10,148 nucleotides of DNA from JAWPNA01 sp045402695 (GCA_045402695.1 JAWPNA010000222.1:1-10148); one strand, 5' to 3'; shown: positions 1 through 6,495, numbered from the stretch's first letter. The notes: generated by a model from the letters alone, not told the origin. Numbers and translations are program-made.

Positions 1-897
1 GTCGTCCTTCGCCACTTTCTGAAGGAAGGCTCGCACGTCCTCTCCGCCCAGGACCGCAAGGGTCATCACGGCCTCCGACCGGAAAGCGGCCGAGGAGTCG
101 GAGGCGGCCAGCCCCTTGATCCGGTCCTTCACGTCCGTGAGGCGGACGTTCAGCGCCTCGGTCTCGACCCCGCCGGCGAGGGTCCCCGCTCCGCGCGCGT
201 CGGTCAGGATCTGCCGCGCCAGCCTCATCGCCTGGAGGCGCACGGTCTCTCGTGTGGAGTTGAAGAACAGCGTCAGCTCGGGCACGAGTGCCATGTCGCC
301 GAGACGCTGCCTGAGCATCTCCTCGAACGCTCCGTCTGCGATGATGGGGTTCCTGTCCGACAGGGCGGTTCGGAGCCTGCGTTCCTGCTCGTCGAAGTCC
401 TCAAGCGCCTGGATCTCGACGAAGGCCCGCGCGGCCTGCACGTGGGCCTCCTCCCCTTCGGCGGGGAGGATCAGCTTGCCCGGGGCGCCCCACATCAGCG
501 TGTAGAGGTCGCCTTCGGGCTTGTCGCCATCCTCCTTGGTGAATTTCCTGAGGAATAGCAGGACTCTCTCGCCCGTGCCGAATTCAATCTTGTCCTCCCA
601 AGGACGTCGCAGAAACGAGTCGAGCTTGTAGGCGATGCGAAAGGCTTCCCCCGGCCGCTCGGGGATCTCGCACTTGATGACGCCGAGGTTCCGGATGGCC
701 GCGAACCGGTGCTCGCCGTCGGAGACCTGAGCCAAGACCACGAGCGGCGCGCGGCCCGTTTTCTCGTACAAGGTCAGAGGGCGGACGTCCGCGCGGGGCG
801 CGGGAGCGGCAAGACATAGCGCCAGCATGAGCGCCACCGCCAGGTATCGCCCGGGGCGTGACTCTCGGCGCTCGACTTCACTCTCGGCCTGCGACAT
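1..897 (-). CDS. Exported protein of unknown function, 3' end outside window
   Basis: The reading frame runs leftward from ATG at 897 and is open for 299 codons to the window edge, so the C-terminus is missing. The N-terminus reads as a signal peptide: a charged segment (about residues 1-17, several Arg/Glu), a hydrophobic core at 18-31 (YLAVALMLALCLAA), and a likely signal peptidase I site after APRA (residue 36). The mature part is soluble-looking with no membrane segment. Residues 37-150 look beta-rich (e.g. APLVVLAQVSDGEHRFAAI) and residues 150-299 look alpha-helical, with Ala/Leu/Arg-rich stretches that could be HEAT-like repeats; I could not confirm that. I do not recognise the family. 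ATG 897 is chosen because it keeps the whole signal peptide; its Shine-Dalgarno is weak and a -10-like box lies only 7 nt upstream. It is divergent from the dehydrogenase-like gene. A periplasmic role is inference. Confidence 0.75.
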   Translation of the reverse strand, partial: MSQAESEVERRESRPGRYLAVALMLALCLAAPAPRADVRPLTLYEKTGRAPLVVLAQVSDGEHRFAAIRNLGVIKCEIPERPGEAFRIAYKLDSFLRRPWEDKIEFGTGERVLLFLRKFTKEDGDKPEGDLYTLMWGAPGKLILPAEGEEAHVQAARAFVEIQALEDFDEQERRLRTALSDRNPIIADGAFEEMLRQRLGDMALVPELTLFFNSTRETVRLQAMRLARQILTDARGAGTLAGGVETEALNVRLTDVKDRIKGLAASDSSAAFRSEAVMTLAVLGGEDVRAFLQKVAKDD

Positions 898-904
898 TCC
901 CGTC

Positions 905-933
905 AGTCTAACGACCCTTGGACTCCCCGACAA
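905..933 (-). promoter_or_regulatory. Candidate promoter of the exported-protein gene, possibly leaderless
   Basis: On the minus strand, TTGTCG (933-928) and TAGACT (910-905) are separated by 17 nt. Each matches 4 of 6 bases of the sigma-70 consensus. The -10-like box ends 7 nt before the ATG at 897, which would put the transcription start at or next to the start codon and give a leaderless mRNA. This fits the lack of a clear Shine-Dalgarno. Consensus match only. Confidence 0.35.
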
Positions 934-950
934 GGCGTGGCGCGGCACCG

Positions 951-959
951 TGGTATCAT
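951..959 (+). promoter_or_regulatory. Candidate extended -10 promoter for the dehydrogenase-like gene
   Basis: TGGTATCAT is a TGn extension followed by a hexamer matching 5 of 6 bases of TATAAT. No good -35 is found 16-18 nt upstream, which extended -10 promoters can tolerate. A start near 966 would leave a short leader with a Shine-Dalgarno at 983-990 ahead of the CTG at 995. It would exclude the in-frame ATG at 827 and GTG at 950 as the main starts. Confidence 0.35.
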
Positions 960-982
960 CCCCCCCTGTCCTCGCGCCACGC

Positions 983-997
983 GGTGGAGGCCCTCTG
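983..997 (+). promoter_or_regulatory. Ribosome binding site with candidate CTG start
   Basis: GGTGGAGG at 983-990 is a good anti-16S match and sits 4 nt before CTG at 995-997. No ATG, GTG or TTG exists in this frame between 953 and the first Rossmann strand at 1082. If translation starts downstream of the candidate promoter at 951-959, this CTG is the only well-placed start. The alternative is GTG at 950. Confidence 0.35.
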
Positions 998-1891
998 GAT
1001 AGCTCACCCTCAGGTTTCTCGGTTCCGGGCTGGCGGCTCAGGCGCCGCCAGAGGACGGGAACCCGGCGCGCGCCGCGCGCCGTCGTCGTCGGAGAAGGAT
1101 CGCTCGCGCGCGAGGTAGCGCGCCGGCTCGCCGCCGCCGGAGCTGCCGGGGTCGTTCTCTGCGTGCGGAGCCACGGAGAGGCCGACGAGATCTCCCGCGA
1201 CTTCTCCGGTTCCGTCCGGCCGGCGATCGATCTCGAAGGGGCGGGCCCCGCCGATGCGCTGATCGTCTGCGCCGGCCCCCGGGTGGCTCCCCCGGAACGC
1301 CTCCGCCTTGTCCGCGACGTGGCGCTCTGGGCGGCGCGGACGTGCCCCTACACTGCTCTGATCATCGCCGCACCGAACGGCTTGGCTCTTTCGTATGAGG
1401 CGTCCCGTGCGGGAGGGATGCCTCCCTGGCTGATCTTGTCGCCCGGAGGACTGCCGCGCGCGGCGGCCGCGGCGGCGCGGATCGCGCGGCGGCTCCAGGT
1501 GAGCCTGTCGCAGGTCTGCGTCCCGGTGATCGGCGGTGAGGAGGATGAGACCGTCATCCTGGATCGGTACTGCACCGCGGCGGGCATCCCCTGGCGGGAT
1601 CTGCTCGACGCCGACGGAACGGACGCGAACGAGCTCGTGGTGGTAGGCGCATCCGGGCCCCAGGAGTCCTCGCTGGCGCTCGCCTCCACCGTCCTCGCCC
1701 AAGCCGTGCTGCAGGATCGCCGCGAGGTGCGGAGCTGCGGCGCCTGGGTCGAGTCGGCGTTCGGGCTGGGCGGCGCGTTCGTGACAGCCCCCGTGCCCGT
1801 CGGAGCGCGTGGCGCGGAGGAGCCCCTGCCGGTTCGCCTGATGAGCGAGGAGCGCGCCTGCCTCCAGCGCGCCGCCCGTCGCGAGGTCTGA
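995..1891 (+). CDS. Lactate/malate dehydrogenase-like protein, catalytic residues lost
   Basis: From the CTG at 995 this is 298 residues, close to the usual 300-320 of malate dehydrogenases. A Rossmann nucleotide site is seen at residues 30-38 (VVVGEGSLA), degenerate against GxGxxG. The second beta strand lacks the NAD-binding Asp. The order of LDH/MDH landmarks is intact: LIVCAGPR, then ALIIAAPN, GGLPR, VIGGEEDETVIL and AGIPW, and a C-terminal part with FGLGGAFVTAPVPVGARG. The family motif GGHGD is GGEED here, so the catalytic His is Glu (codon 1538). The Asp/Arg pair of the motif LDxxRxR is replaced by an Ala run (codons 1460-1477). Oxidation of malate or lactate by the usual mechanism therefore looks impossible. 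It lies 74 nt upstream of the oxidoreductase operon; active MDH genes are known next to 2-oxoacid oxidoreductase genes, for instance in Geobacter. Start is uncertain: GGTGGAGG lies 4 nt before CTG 995, GTG 950 has no Shine-Dalgarno, and ATG 827 would overlap the divergent gene. Confidence 0.7.
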   Translation: MDSSPSGFSVPGWRLRRRQRTGTRRAPRAVVVGEGSLAREVARRLAAAGAAGVVLCVRSHGEADEISRDFSGSVRPAIDLEGAGPADALIVCAGPRVAPPERLRLVRDVALWAARTCPYTALIIAAPNGLALSYEASRAGGMPPWLILSPGGLPRAAAAAARIARRLQVSLSQVCVPVIGGEEDETVILDRYCTAAGIPWRDLLDADGTDANELVVVGASGPQESSLALASTVLAQAVLQDRREVRSCGAWVESAFGLGGAFVTAPVPVGARGAEEPLPVRLMSEERACLQRAARREV

Positions 1892-1925
1892 GCTGCATCC
1901 GATCTGGCCTCCCCTGTCTTCGAGA

Positions 1926-1940
1926 TGGCATTCCTTTTGC
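1926..1940 (+). promoter_or_regulatory. Sigma-54 (RpoN) type -24/-12 promoter
   Basis: TGGCATTCCTTTTGC matches the sigma-54 consensus TGGCACGnnnnTTGC. TGGCA and TTGC are exact, and GG is separated from GC by exactly 10 nt. Two bases of the variable middle (C and G of CACG) are T here. The predicted start is near 1952, just before the Shine-Dalgarno at 1953-1962, so the leader would be very short. Such promoters need an enhancer-binding activator; no binding site is identified upstream. This would let the operon be controlled separately from the dehydrogenase-like gene. Confidence 0.55.
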
Positions 1941-1965
1941 GTTTCCCAGGCAAGAGGAGGAGCCT

Positions 1966-2544
1966 GTGATCGAGCTGCGGATCCACGGCCGGGGCGGCCA
2001 GGGAGCGGTCATCGCCTCGAAGCTCCTGGCGGCGGCCTTGTTCAAGGAGGGCCGTTCGGTCCAGTCGTTTCCCGCCTTCGGCGTGGAGCGCCGGGGGGCG
2101 CCCGTTGCGGCGTTCCTTCGCGTCTCGGACGGTCCGATCCTCCTGCGGTGTGAAATCACGCATCCCGACGGCCTGATTGTCCTGGATCCGACGCTGATCG
2201 GCGCCGTTGACGTCTCGGCGGGGCTCAAGCCGGGTGGCGGCATCCTGATCAACTCCGCCAGCGAACCTGAGTGGTACGCCGATCTCGCCGCCCGCCACCG
2301 CGTCGGAACCGTGGATGCGGCCGCCATCGCCCTGCGTCACCATCTGGGCTCAAAGACGCAGCCCATCGTCAATACACCCATCCTTGGGGCGTTCGCCGCA
2401 TGGTCCGGCATGGTCGCCCTCGATTCGGTCTGCGAGGCGATCGCCGAGGAGATCCCGGTGCACCGGGACGAGAACATCGCGGCCGCGCGCGAGGCGGCGC
2501 TCGCGGTGCGCGGCTCCCTTTTGGAAGAGGTGGTACCTGTCTGA
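1966..2544 (+). CDS. porC: 2-oxoacid:ferredoxin oxidoreductase, gamma subunit (PorC type)
   Basis: The 192-aa product is the gamma (domain III) subunit of the thiamine-dependent oxidoreductases that convert a 2-oxoacid and CoA to acyl-CoA, CO2 and reduced ferredoxin. The family signature HGRGGQGAV is at residues 7-15, and SFPAFGVERRGAPV is at 34-47. Length matches the family (about 180-190). The start is GTG at 1966, preceded by the strong Shine-Dalgarno AGAGGAGGAG (1953-1962); the ATC GAG following gives the usual MIE beginning. It is the first gene of a four-gene operon and has its own candidate sigma-54 promoter. It resembles gamma subunits of pyruvate and 2-ketoisovalerate enzymes more than those of 2-oxoglutarate enzymes. 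The exact substrate cannot be read from this subunit. Confidence 0.9.
   Translation: MIELRIHGRGGQGAVIASKLLAAALFKEGRSVQSFPAFGVERRGAPVAAFLRVSDGPILLRCEITHPDGLIVLDPTLIGAVDVSAGLKPGGGILINSASEPEWYADLAARHRVGTVDAAAIALRHHLGSKTQPIVNTPILGAFAAWSGMVALDSVCEAIAEEIPVHRDENIAAAREAALAVRGSLLEEVVPV
2523..2539 (+). promoter_or_regulatory. Ribosome binding site and candidate CTG start inside porC end
   Basis: GGAAGAGGTGG (2523-2533) is followed by CTG at 2537-2539, which overlaps the porC stop (TGA 2542-2544) in an 8-nt CTGTCTGA overlap. In the flavoprotein frame no ATG or GTG occurs from 2318 until ATG 2714, which lies after the first conserved Cys pair. The only TTG is near 2382, about 160 nt inside porC. CTG 2537 therefore fits best, with CTG 2564 as a second option. 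Confidence 0.45.
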
Positions 2545-4315
2545 CCATCGAATCCCCGACGACCTGAAACACGGCGTTTTCCCCATCGCCGTCAGCACGC
2601 GCACGACCCTGGACAACAAGACGGGATCGTGGAAGTACATCCGACCGATCTACCAGGATCGCGTCGCACCGTGCAACGCGGGCTGCCCCGTCGGGATCGA
2701 CATTGAAGCGTACATGAACCTCCTGCGCGAGGGCCACGTGGAGGAGGCTCGAGATCTCCTTCTGAGAGAGAACCCAATGCCCGCCACCACGGGACGAGTC
2801 TGCCATCATCCGTGCGAGGCCGCCTGCAACCGGCGGCTGTTCGATGAGCCGGTCTCGATCCACGCCGTGGAGAGGATGATGGGCGACCTCGCGCTCGGCT
2901 CGCCTCTGCCCTCCCCCGCGCCACGAACGCGCGATGGATCCGTGGCGGTGGTCGGCTCGGGGCCCGCCGGCCTCGCCTGCGCCTATCACCTGGCGCGGAT
3001 GGGCTACGGCGTCACGGTCTTCGAGGCGGATCCGGAGCCGGGAGGCGTCTTATGGTTCGGCATCCCCGAATACCGGCTGCCCAGGAGCGTGGTGGCCCGC
3101 GAGATCGAGAGGATCCGCGCACTCGGAGTGGAGATCAGATGCGGCGTGCGCGCCGGGACGGAGCTGCCGTGGAAGGATCTCGCCCGCTTCGACGCGGTGT
3201 TCCTCGCGACAGGGGTCCACGGCAGCCGGAGGATGGGGATCGAAGGAGAAGAGACGGAGGGGATCCGTCCGGGGCTAGGTTTCCTGCGCGAGGTGAACGA
3301 GGGGAAACGTCCCGATCTCGGCCGGCGCGCCGTTGTCGTGGGGGGCGGCAACACCGCGATCGACTGCGCCCGCGCCGCGCTGAGGCTGGGCTCCCACGTG
3401 ACCATCCTGTACCGCCGCACGCGCGTCGAGATGCCCGCAATCGCCGATGAGGTGGAGGAAGCCCACCGTGAAGGGATCGACTTTTGCTTCCTGGCCGCCC
3501 CCGTCGCGGCCAGGTCGGTGGCGGGGCGCCTGGAAGCGCTCGTCTGCGTCCGCATGCGCTTAGCTGAGGCGGACGCCACGGGCCGCGCCCGCCCCGTTCC
3601 GATCGACGGCAGCCGGTTCCTCCTCCCCGCCGACACCGTGCTGGCGGCGGTGGGGGAGGCCCGCGCTCAGGACGGCCTGCCGCCCGGTTTTCCGGGCGAC
3701 ACCTCGGTGGTGCGCGTGGACGACTTCTGCGGTACGCGGCGCCCTGGATTCTTCGCCGGAGGCGATCTGCTGGACCAGCCTCACACGGTGGCCGACGCTC
3801 TGGGGTCAGGCAAGCGAGCCGCCATCGGAATCGACCGGTATCTACGGCGCGCGGAGTCCGAGAGGATTTTGGATGACCACGCGAGAGACCTGAGCTACGG
3901 GGGACGCGGCAACGCGAGCGTGACGCGCTGGAGGGGCGACGACCCGATCCACCGCAACGGCGCGGTCAACGAGGTGGTGTCCTTCGAGAACCTCAACATG
4001 GCTCACTTCGCGCACGTCGAGCGGAAGAACGACCGCCACGTCCCGGCCGCGCCGGCCGTTTCCACCGGGGGCGCATTCGACGAGGTGAACCTGGGGCTGT
4101 CGCGCGAGCAGGCGCTTGCCGAGGCGCGGCGCTGTTTCAACTGCGGCGTGTGCAACCGGTGCGAGGTCTGCCTGATCTTCTGCCCGGACCTCGCCATCAC
4201 CCGCCGGGCCGGCGGCACCGGGTTTGACATCGCGTACGAGTACTGCAAGGGATGCGGCATCTGCAACGCCGAATGCCCGCGGGGAGCCATGACGATGACG
4301 AGGGAAGGGACGTGA
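2537..4315 (+). CDS. GltD-like FAD/NAD(P) oxidoreductase fused to PorD-type ferredoxin
   Basis: A 592-aa electron-transfer subunit. (1) Residues 46-97 form the N-terminal iron-sulfur domain of the glutamate synthase small-subunit family, with Cys at 46, 50, 89, 93 and 97. (2) The FAD site GSGPAG is at 140-145, followed by GGVLWFGIPEYRLP. (3) The NAD(P)H site GGGNTA is at 269-274, followed by LYRRTRVEMPA. (4) The second FAD contact GFFAGGDLLDQPHTVADA starts near 404. (5) A linker spans about 425-530. (6) A C-terminal ferredoxin carries Cys at 533, 536, 539, 542, 545 and 549, and at 570, 573, 576 and 580, enough for two 4Fe-4S clusters plus an extra CxxC. The last part takes the place of the separate delta (PorD) subunit, which is otherwise absent from the operon. 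Probable role: carry electrons between the thiamine core and NAD(P)H or a free ferredoxin. It overlaps porC by 8 nt and the alpha gene by 4 nt. Start codon is probably a rare CTG. Confidence 0.85.
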   Translation: MSDHRIPDDLKHGVFPIAVSTRTTLDNKTGSWKYIRPIYQDRVAPCNAGCPVGIDIEAYMNLLREGHVEEARDLLLRENPMPATTGRVCHHPCEAACNRRLFDEPVSIHAVERMMGDLALGSPLPSPAPRTRDGSVAVVGSGPAGLACAYHLARMGYGVTVFEADPEPGGVLWFGIPEYRLPRSVVAREIERIRALGVEIRCGVRAGTELPWKDLARFDAVFLATGVHGSRRMGIEGEETEGIRPGLGFLREVNEGKRPDLGRRAVVVGGGNTAIDCARAALRLGSHVTILYRRTRVEMPAIADEVEEAHREGIDFCFLAAPVAARSVAGRLEALVCVRMRLAEADATGRARPVPIDGSRFLLPADTVLAAVGEARAQDGLPPGFPGDTSVVRVDDFCGTRRPGFFAGGDLLDQPHTVADALGSGKRAAIGIDRYLRRAESERILDDHARDLSYGGRGNASVTRWRGDDPIHRNGAVNEVVSFENLNMAHFAHVERKNDRHVPAAPAVSTGGAFDEVNLGLSREQALAEARRCFNCGVCNRCEVCLIFCPDLAITRRAGGTGFDIAYEYCKGCGICNAECPRGAMTMTREGT

Positions 4316-5472
4316 AGAAGGTGCTGATGGGAAACCACGCGGTCTCGTGGGGCGTCAAGCTGGCCCGGGCCGAAGTGATCTCCGCCTATCCGATCACGCC
4401 GCAGACCCAGATTGTCGAGGAGCTATCCGAGATGTGCGCGGACGGCCGCCTCGCCGCCCGGTTCATCAAGGTGGAGTCGGAGCATTCGGCCATGGCCGCC
4501 TGCATCGGCGCCTCGGCCGCCGGCGTGCGTTCCTTCACCGCCACGTCGTCCCAGGGCCTCGCCCTCATGCACGAGCTGCTGCACTGGGCCTCCCTGGGCC
4601 GGCTGCCGATCGTGATGGCGGACATCAACCGGTCAATGGCGCCCGGCTGGTCAATCTGGACCGACCAGAACGACAGCCTCTCGCAGAGGGACACCGGATG
4701 GATCCAGCTTTACTGCGAGACCAACCAGGAGGTGCTCGACACCACCATCCAGTCCTTCAAGCTCGCCGAGAGCGTGGACCTTCCGGTGATGGTGGTGCTG
4801 GACGCTTTCTTCCTGTCGCACACCTCGGAGCCGGTGGAGATCCCCGATCAGGAGCTGGTGGAGAGTTTCCTCCCGCGGCGGGAGGCGCGCTACAAGCTCG
4901 ATCCGGATGATCCCCACGCGTTCGGCGCGCTGACACGACCCGACGTCTACATGGAGATCCGGCTGCGGCAGCAGGAGGCGATGCAGCAGGCTCGCGGCGC
5001 GATGGACGAGGTCGAGGCGCAGTGGGAGCGCGCCACCGGACGCCGGTGGGGCGCCATCGAGAGCTACCGCGCCGAGGACGCGGAGTTGCTGCTCGTGACC
5101 TCCGGAACGATCACCTCCACCGCGCGCTACGTCGTGAACGAGCTGAGGGATCGGGGCGAGGCGGTGGGTCTGATCAAGGTGAAGATGTTCCGCCCGTTCC
5201 CCGTGGATCTCCTGCGCGAGGCGCTCGCTCCCGCCCGCCGCGTGGCGGTGTTGGATCGCAACATCTCTCCCGGCCGCTCGGGAATCTTCGCCGAGGAGAT
5301 CCGGTCGGCGCTGTACGACCTCTCCCCGGAGAGGAGGCCCGCCGTGCACGGCTACATCGTGGGCCTGGGAGGGCGCGACGTGACGCCCGAGGTCATCCAC
5401 GACATCGTGAGTCGGACCCGGCAGGAGGCCGCTCCGGCGCGCGAGGATCTCTGGGTGGGAGTCAGCCCATGA
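4312..5472 (+). CDS. porA: 2-oxoacid:ferredoxin oxidoreductase, alpha subunit (PorA type)
   Basis: The 386-aa alpha subunit (domains I and II) has the length usual for the split four-subunit enzymes. The first motif is GNHAV at 7-11, then AYPITPQT at 25-32, typical of the thiamine-binding domain I. ESEHSA at 55-60 contains the conserved acidic residue of the pyruvate-enzyme family. The stretch containing IWTDQNDSLSQRDTGWIQLY is close to pyruvate and 2-ketoisovalerate enzymes. The C-terminal half (about residues 255-375) is domain II, with LLVTSGT and GLIKVKMFRPFP. The start is GTG at 4312 in a GTGA overlap with the stop of the flavoprotein gene, preceded by the purine-rich GAGGGAAGGGA; the upstream in-frame ATG at 4252 would lie inside the ferredoxin domain. 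Substrate could be pyruvate, branched-chain 2-oxoacids or phenylglyoxylate. It is not the 2-oxoglutarate KorA type. Confidence 0.9.
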   Translation: MKKVLMGNHAVSWGVKLARAEVISAYPITPQTQIVEELSEMCADGRLAARFIKVESEHSAMAACIGASAAGVRSFTATSSQGLALMHELLHWASLGRLPIVMADINRSMAPGWSIWTDQNDSLSQRDTGWIQLYCETNQEVLDTTIQSFKLAESVDLPVMVVLDAFFLSHTSEPVEIPDQELVESFLPRREARYKLDPDDPHAFGALTRPDVYMEIRLRQQEAMQQARGAMDEVEAQWERATGRRWGAIESYRAEDAELLLVTSGTITSTARYVVNELRDRGEAVGLIKVKMFRPFPVDLLREALAPARRVAVLDRNISPGRSGIFAEEIRSALYDLSPERRPAVHGYIVGLGGRDVTPEVIHDIVSRTRQEAAPAREDLWVGVSP

Positions 5473-6365
5473 GCCAGATCCAGATCAAGGAGATGATCCC
5501 CGCCGAGGATCAGATGGTCTCGGGACACCTGGCCTGTCCCGGATGCGGCGCTCCCATCGCGATGAGGCTGGTGCTCAAAGCGCTGGGCCCGCGCACAATC
5601 GTCGCGTTGCCGGCCTGCTGCTGGTCCATCATCGCCGGACCGTATCCCCAGTCATCGCTGAAGGTGCCGCTGCTTCACACCGCCTTCGAGACCGGGGGCG
5701 CGGTGGCCTCCGGGATCAAGGCAGCCCTCGAGATGCGTGGCGACACCGAGACCACGGTGATGGCCTGGGCCGGAGACGGCGGAACGTTCGACATCGGGTT
5801 GCAGGCGCTGTCGGGGGCCGCCGAGCGGAACGAGGACATCATCTACTGCTGTTACGACAACGAAGCGTACATGAATACGGGGATCCAGCGCTCGTCTTCC
5901 ACGCCCTGGGGCGCGTGGACCACGACCACCCCGACGTACCATCCCAAGAGTCACCCCAAGAAGGACATCCTCGCCATCCTGGCGGCGCACAAGATCCCGT
6001 ACGCCGCCACCGCCTCGGTGGCCTATCCGGCCGATCTGGTGGAGAAGGTGAAGAAGGCCCGGTCGATCACCGGCACGCGATTCCTCCACATCCTCTCCCC
6101 CTGCCCACCGGGATGGAAGAGCGCGGACGAGGACTCGATCAAGCTCGCGCGCATGGCGGTGTTGACCCGTGTCTTCCCGCTGATGGAGGTCGAGGACGGA
6201 ACGCGCTGGCGCTTCACCATGGACCACCCGGGTGATCCCGTGCGCCCCTACATCCGCCTGCAGGGACGCTTCAAGCACCTCACCGACGAGCAGATTGACA
6301 GGATCCAGGTCGAGGTGGACGCGCGCTGGGAGGAGCTGGCGCGCCGCGTGCGGGACGGCGTCTGA
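5469..6365 (+). CDS. porB: 2-oxoacid:ferredoxin oxidoreductase, beta subunit (PorB type)
   Basis: The 298-aa beta subunit (domain VI) binds thiamine diphosphate and the proximal 4Fe-4S cluster. Cluster ligands are Cys23 and Cys26 (ACPGCGAP), Cys50 or Cys51, and Cys212 in HILSPCPPGW; this spacing matches the PorB family. The thiamine/Mg motif is GDGGTFDIG at 102-110 with the YDNEAYMNTGIQRSS block at 129-143, which is characteristic of pyruvate:ferredoxin oxidoreductase beta subunits. A Cys-Cys doublet at 50-51 and another at 127-128 are visible. The start is ATG 5469 in an ATGA overlap with porA, with GGGTGGGAG just upstream; the in-frame start at 5022 lies deep inside porA. It is the last gene of the operon, followed by a weak terminator-like hairpin. 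Confidence 0.92.
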   Translation: MSQIQIKEMIPAEDQMVSGHLACPGCGAPIAMRLVLKALGPRTIVALPACCWSIIAGPYPQSSLKVPLLHTAFETGGAVASGIKAALEMRGDTETTVMAWAGDGGTFDIGLQALSGAAERNEDIIYCCYDNEAYMNTGIQRSSSTPWGAWTTTTPTYHPKSHPKKDILAILAAHKIPYAATASVAYPADLVEKVKKARSITGTRFLHILSPCPPGWKSADEDSIKLARMAVLTRVFPLMEVEDGTRWRFTMDHPGDPVRPYIRLQGRFKHLTDEQIDRIQVEVDARWEELARRVRDGV

Positions 6366-6378
6366 AGACGACCCGCTG

Positions 6379-6402
6379 AGCCCGCGAGCGAGGCTTTTCC
6401 TC
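6379..6402 (+). terminator. Weak intrinsic terminator after porB
   Basis: The arms AGCC (6379-6382) and GGCT (6392-6395) pair, and an inner CG/GC pair is possible around a bulged A. TTTT and then CCTCT follow. It lies 14 nt after the porB stop, where the operon would end. The stem is short and the T run is interrupted, so termination may be partial. Confidence 0.35.
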
Positions 6403-6431
6403 TATCCATCCCCATCAACCGGAGGTGAAGG

Positions 6432-6456
6432 CATCCGGGTCCCCACGAACCGGATG
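6432..6456. repeat. Perfect 7-bp inverted repeat (hairpin)
   Basis: CATCCGG (6432-6438) and CCGGATG (6450-6456) are perfect inverted copies around an 11-nt loop. No T run follows, so it is not a classic terminator. It overlaps the first bases of the upstream direct-repeat copy. Confidence 0.5.
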
Positions 6457-6495
6457 TTCGAGTCGATCCACCGGATCAAACTACCGATCACCTGG
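6455..6495. repeat. Diverged 41-nt direct repeat, copy 1
   Basis: This begins TGTTCGAGTCGATCC and ends GATCACCTGG. Aligned without gaps to 6682-6722 it differs at 8 of 41 positions by hand count. On the minus strand it can be read as GDR, stop, FDPVDRLEHP, similar to the peptide read from copy 2. Confidence 0.55.

Noticed and set aside
827..994. N-terminal extension of the dehydrogenase-like gene from ATG 827
   Set aside because: It overlaps the signal-peptide coding part of the divergent gene by 71 nt, lacks a ribosome binding site, and adds a low-complexity Arg/Pro/Ser segment with no family counterpart.
1348..2343. 331-codon open frame on the minus strand (also 1010-1702 and 1554-2327)
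   Set aside because: These are antisense shadows of the dehydrogenase-like gene and porC in GC-rich DNA; compositions are Arg/Pro/Ser-rich with no recognisable motif.
2315..2536. ATG 2315 as start of the flavoprotein gene
   Set aside because: It would overlap porC by 230 nt with an Arg/Ser/Pro-rich shadow peptide and no ribosome binding site.
4651..5400. 249-codon minus-strand frame opposite porA, and 5652-6278 opposite porB
   Set aside because: Antisense shadows; the plus strand carries full family motifs through the same positions.
4312..6365. Assignment as 2-oxoglutarate:ferredoxin oxidoreductase (KorAB) because of the mdh-like neighbour
   Set aside because: The alpha motif AYPITPQT with IWTDQNDSL and the beta block YDNEAYMNTGIQRSS are of the pyruvate (Por) type, so neighbourhood alone was not enough.
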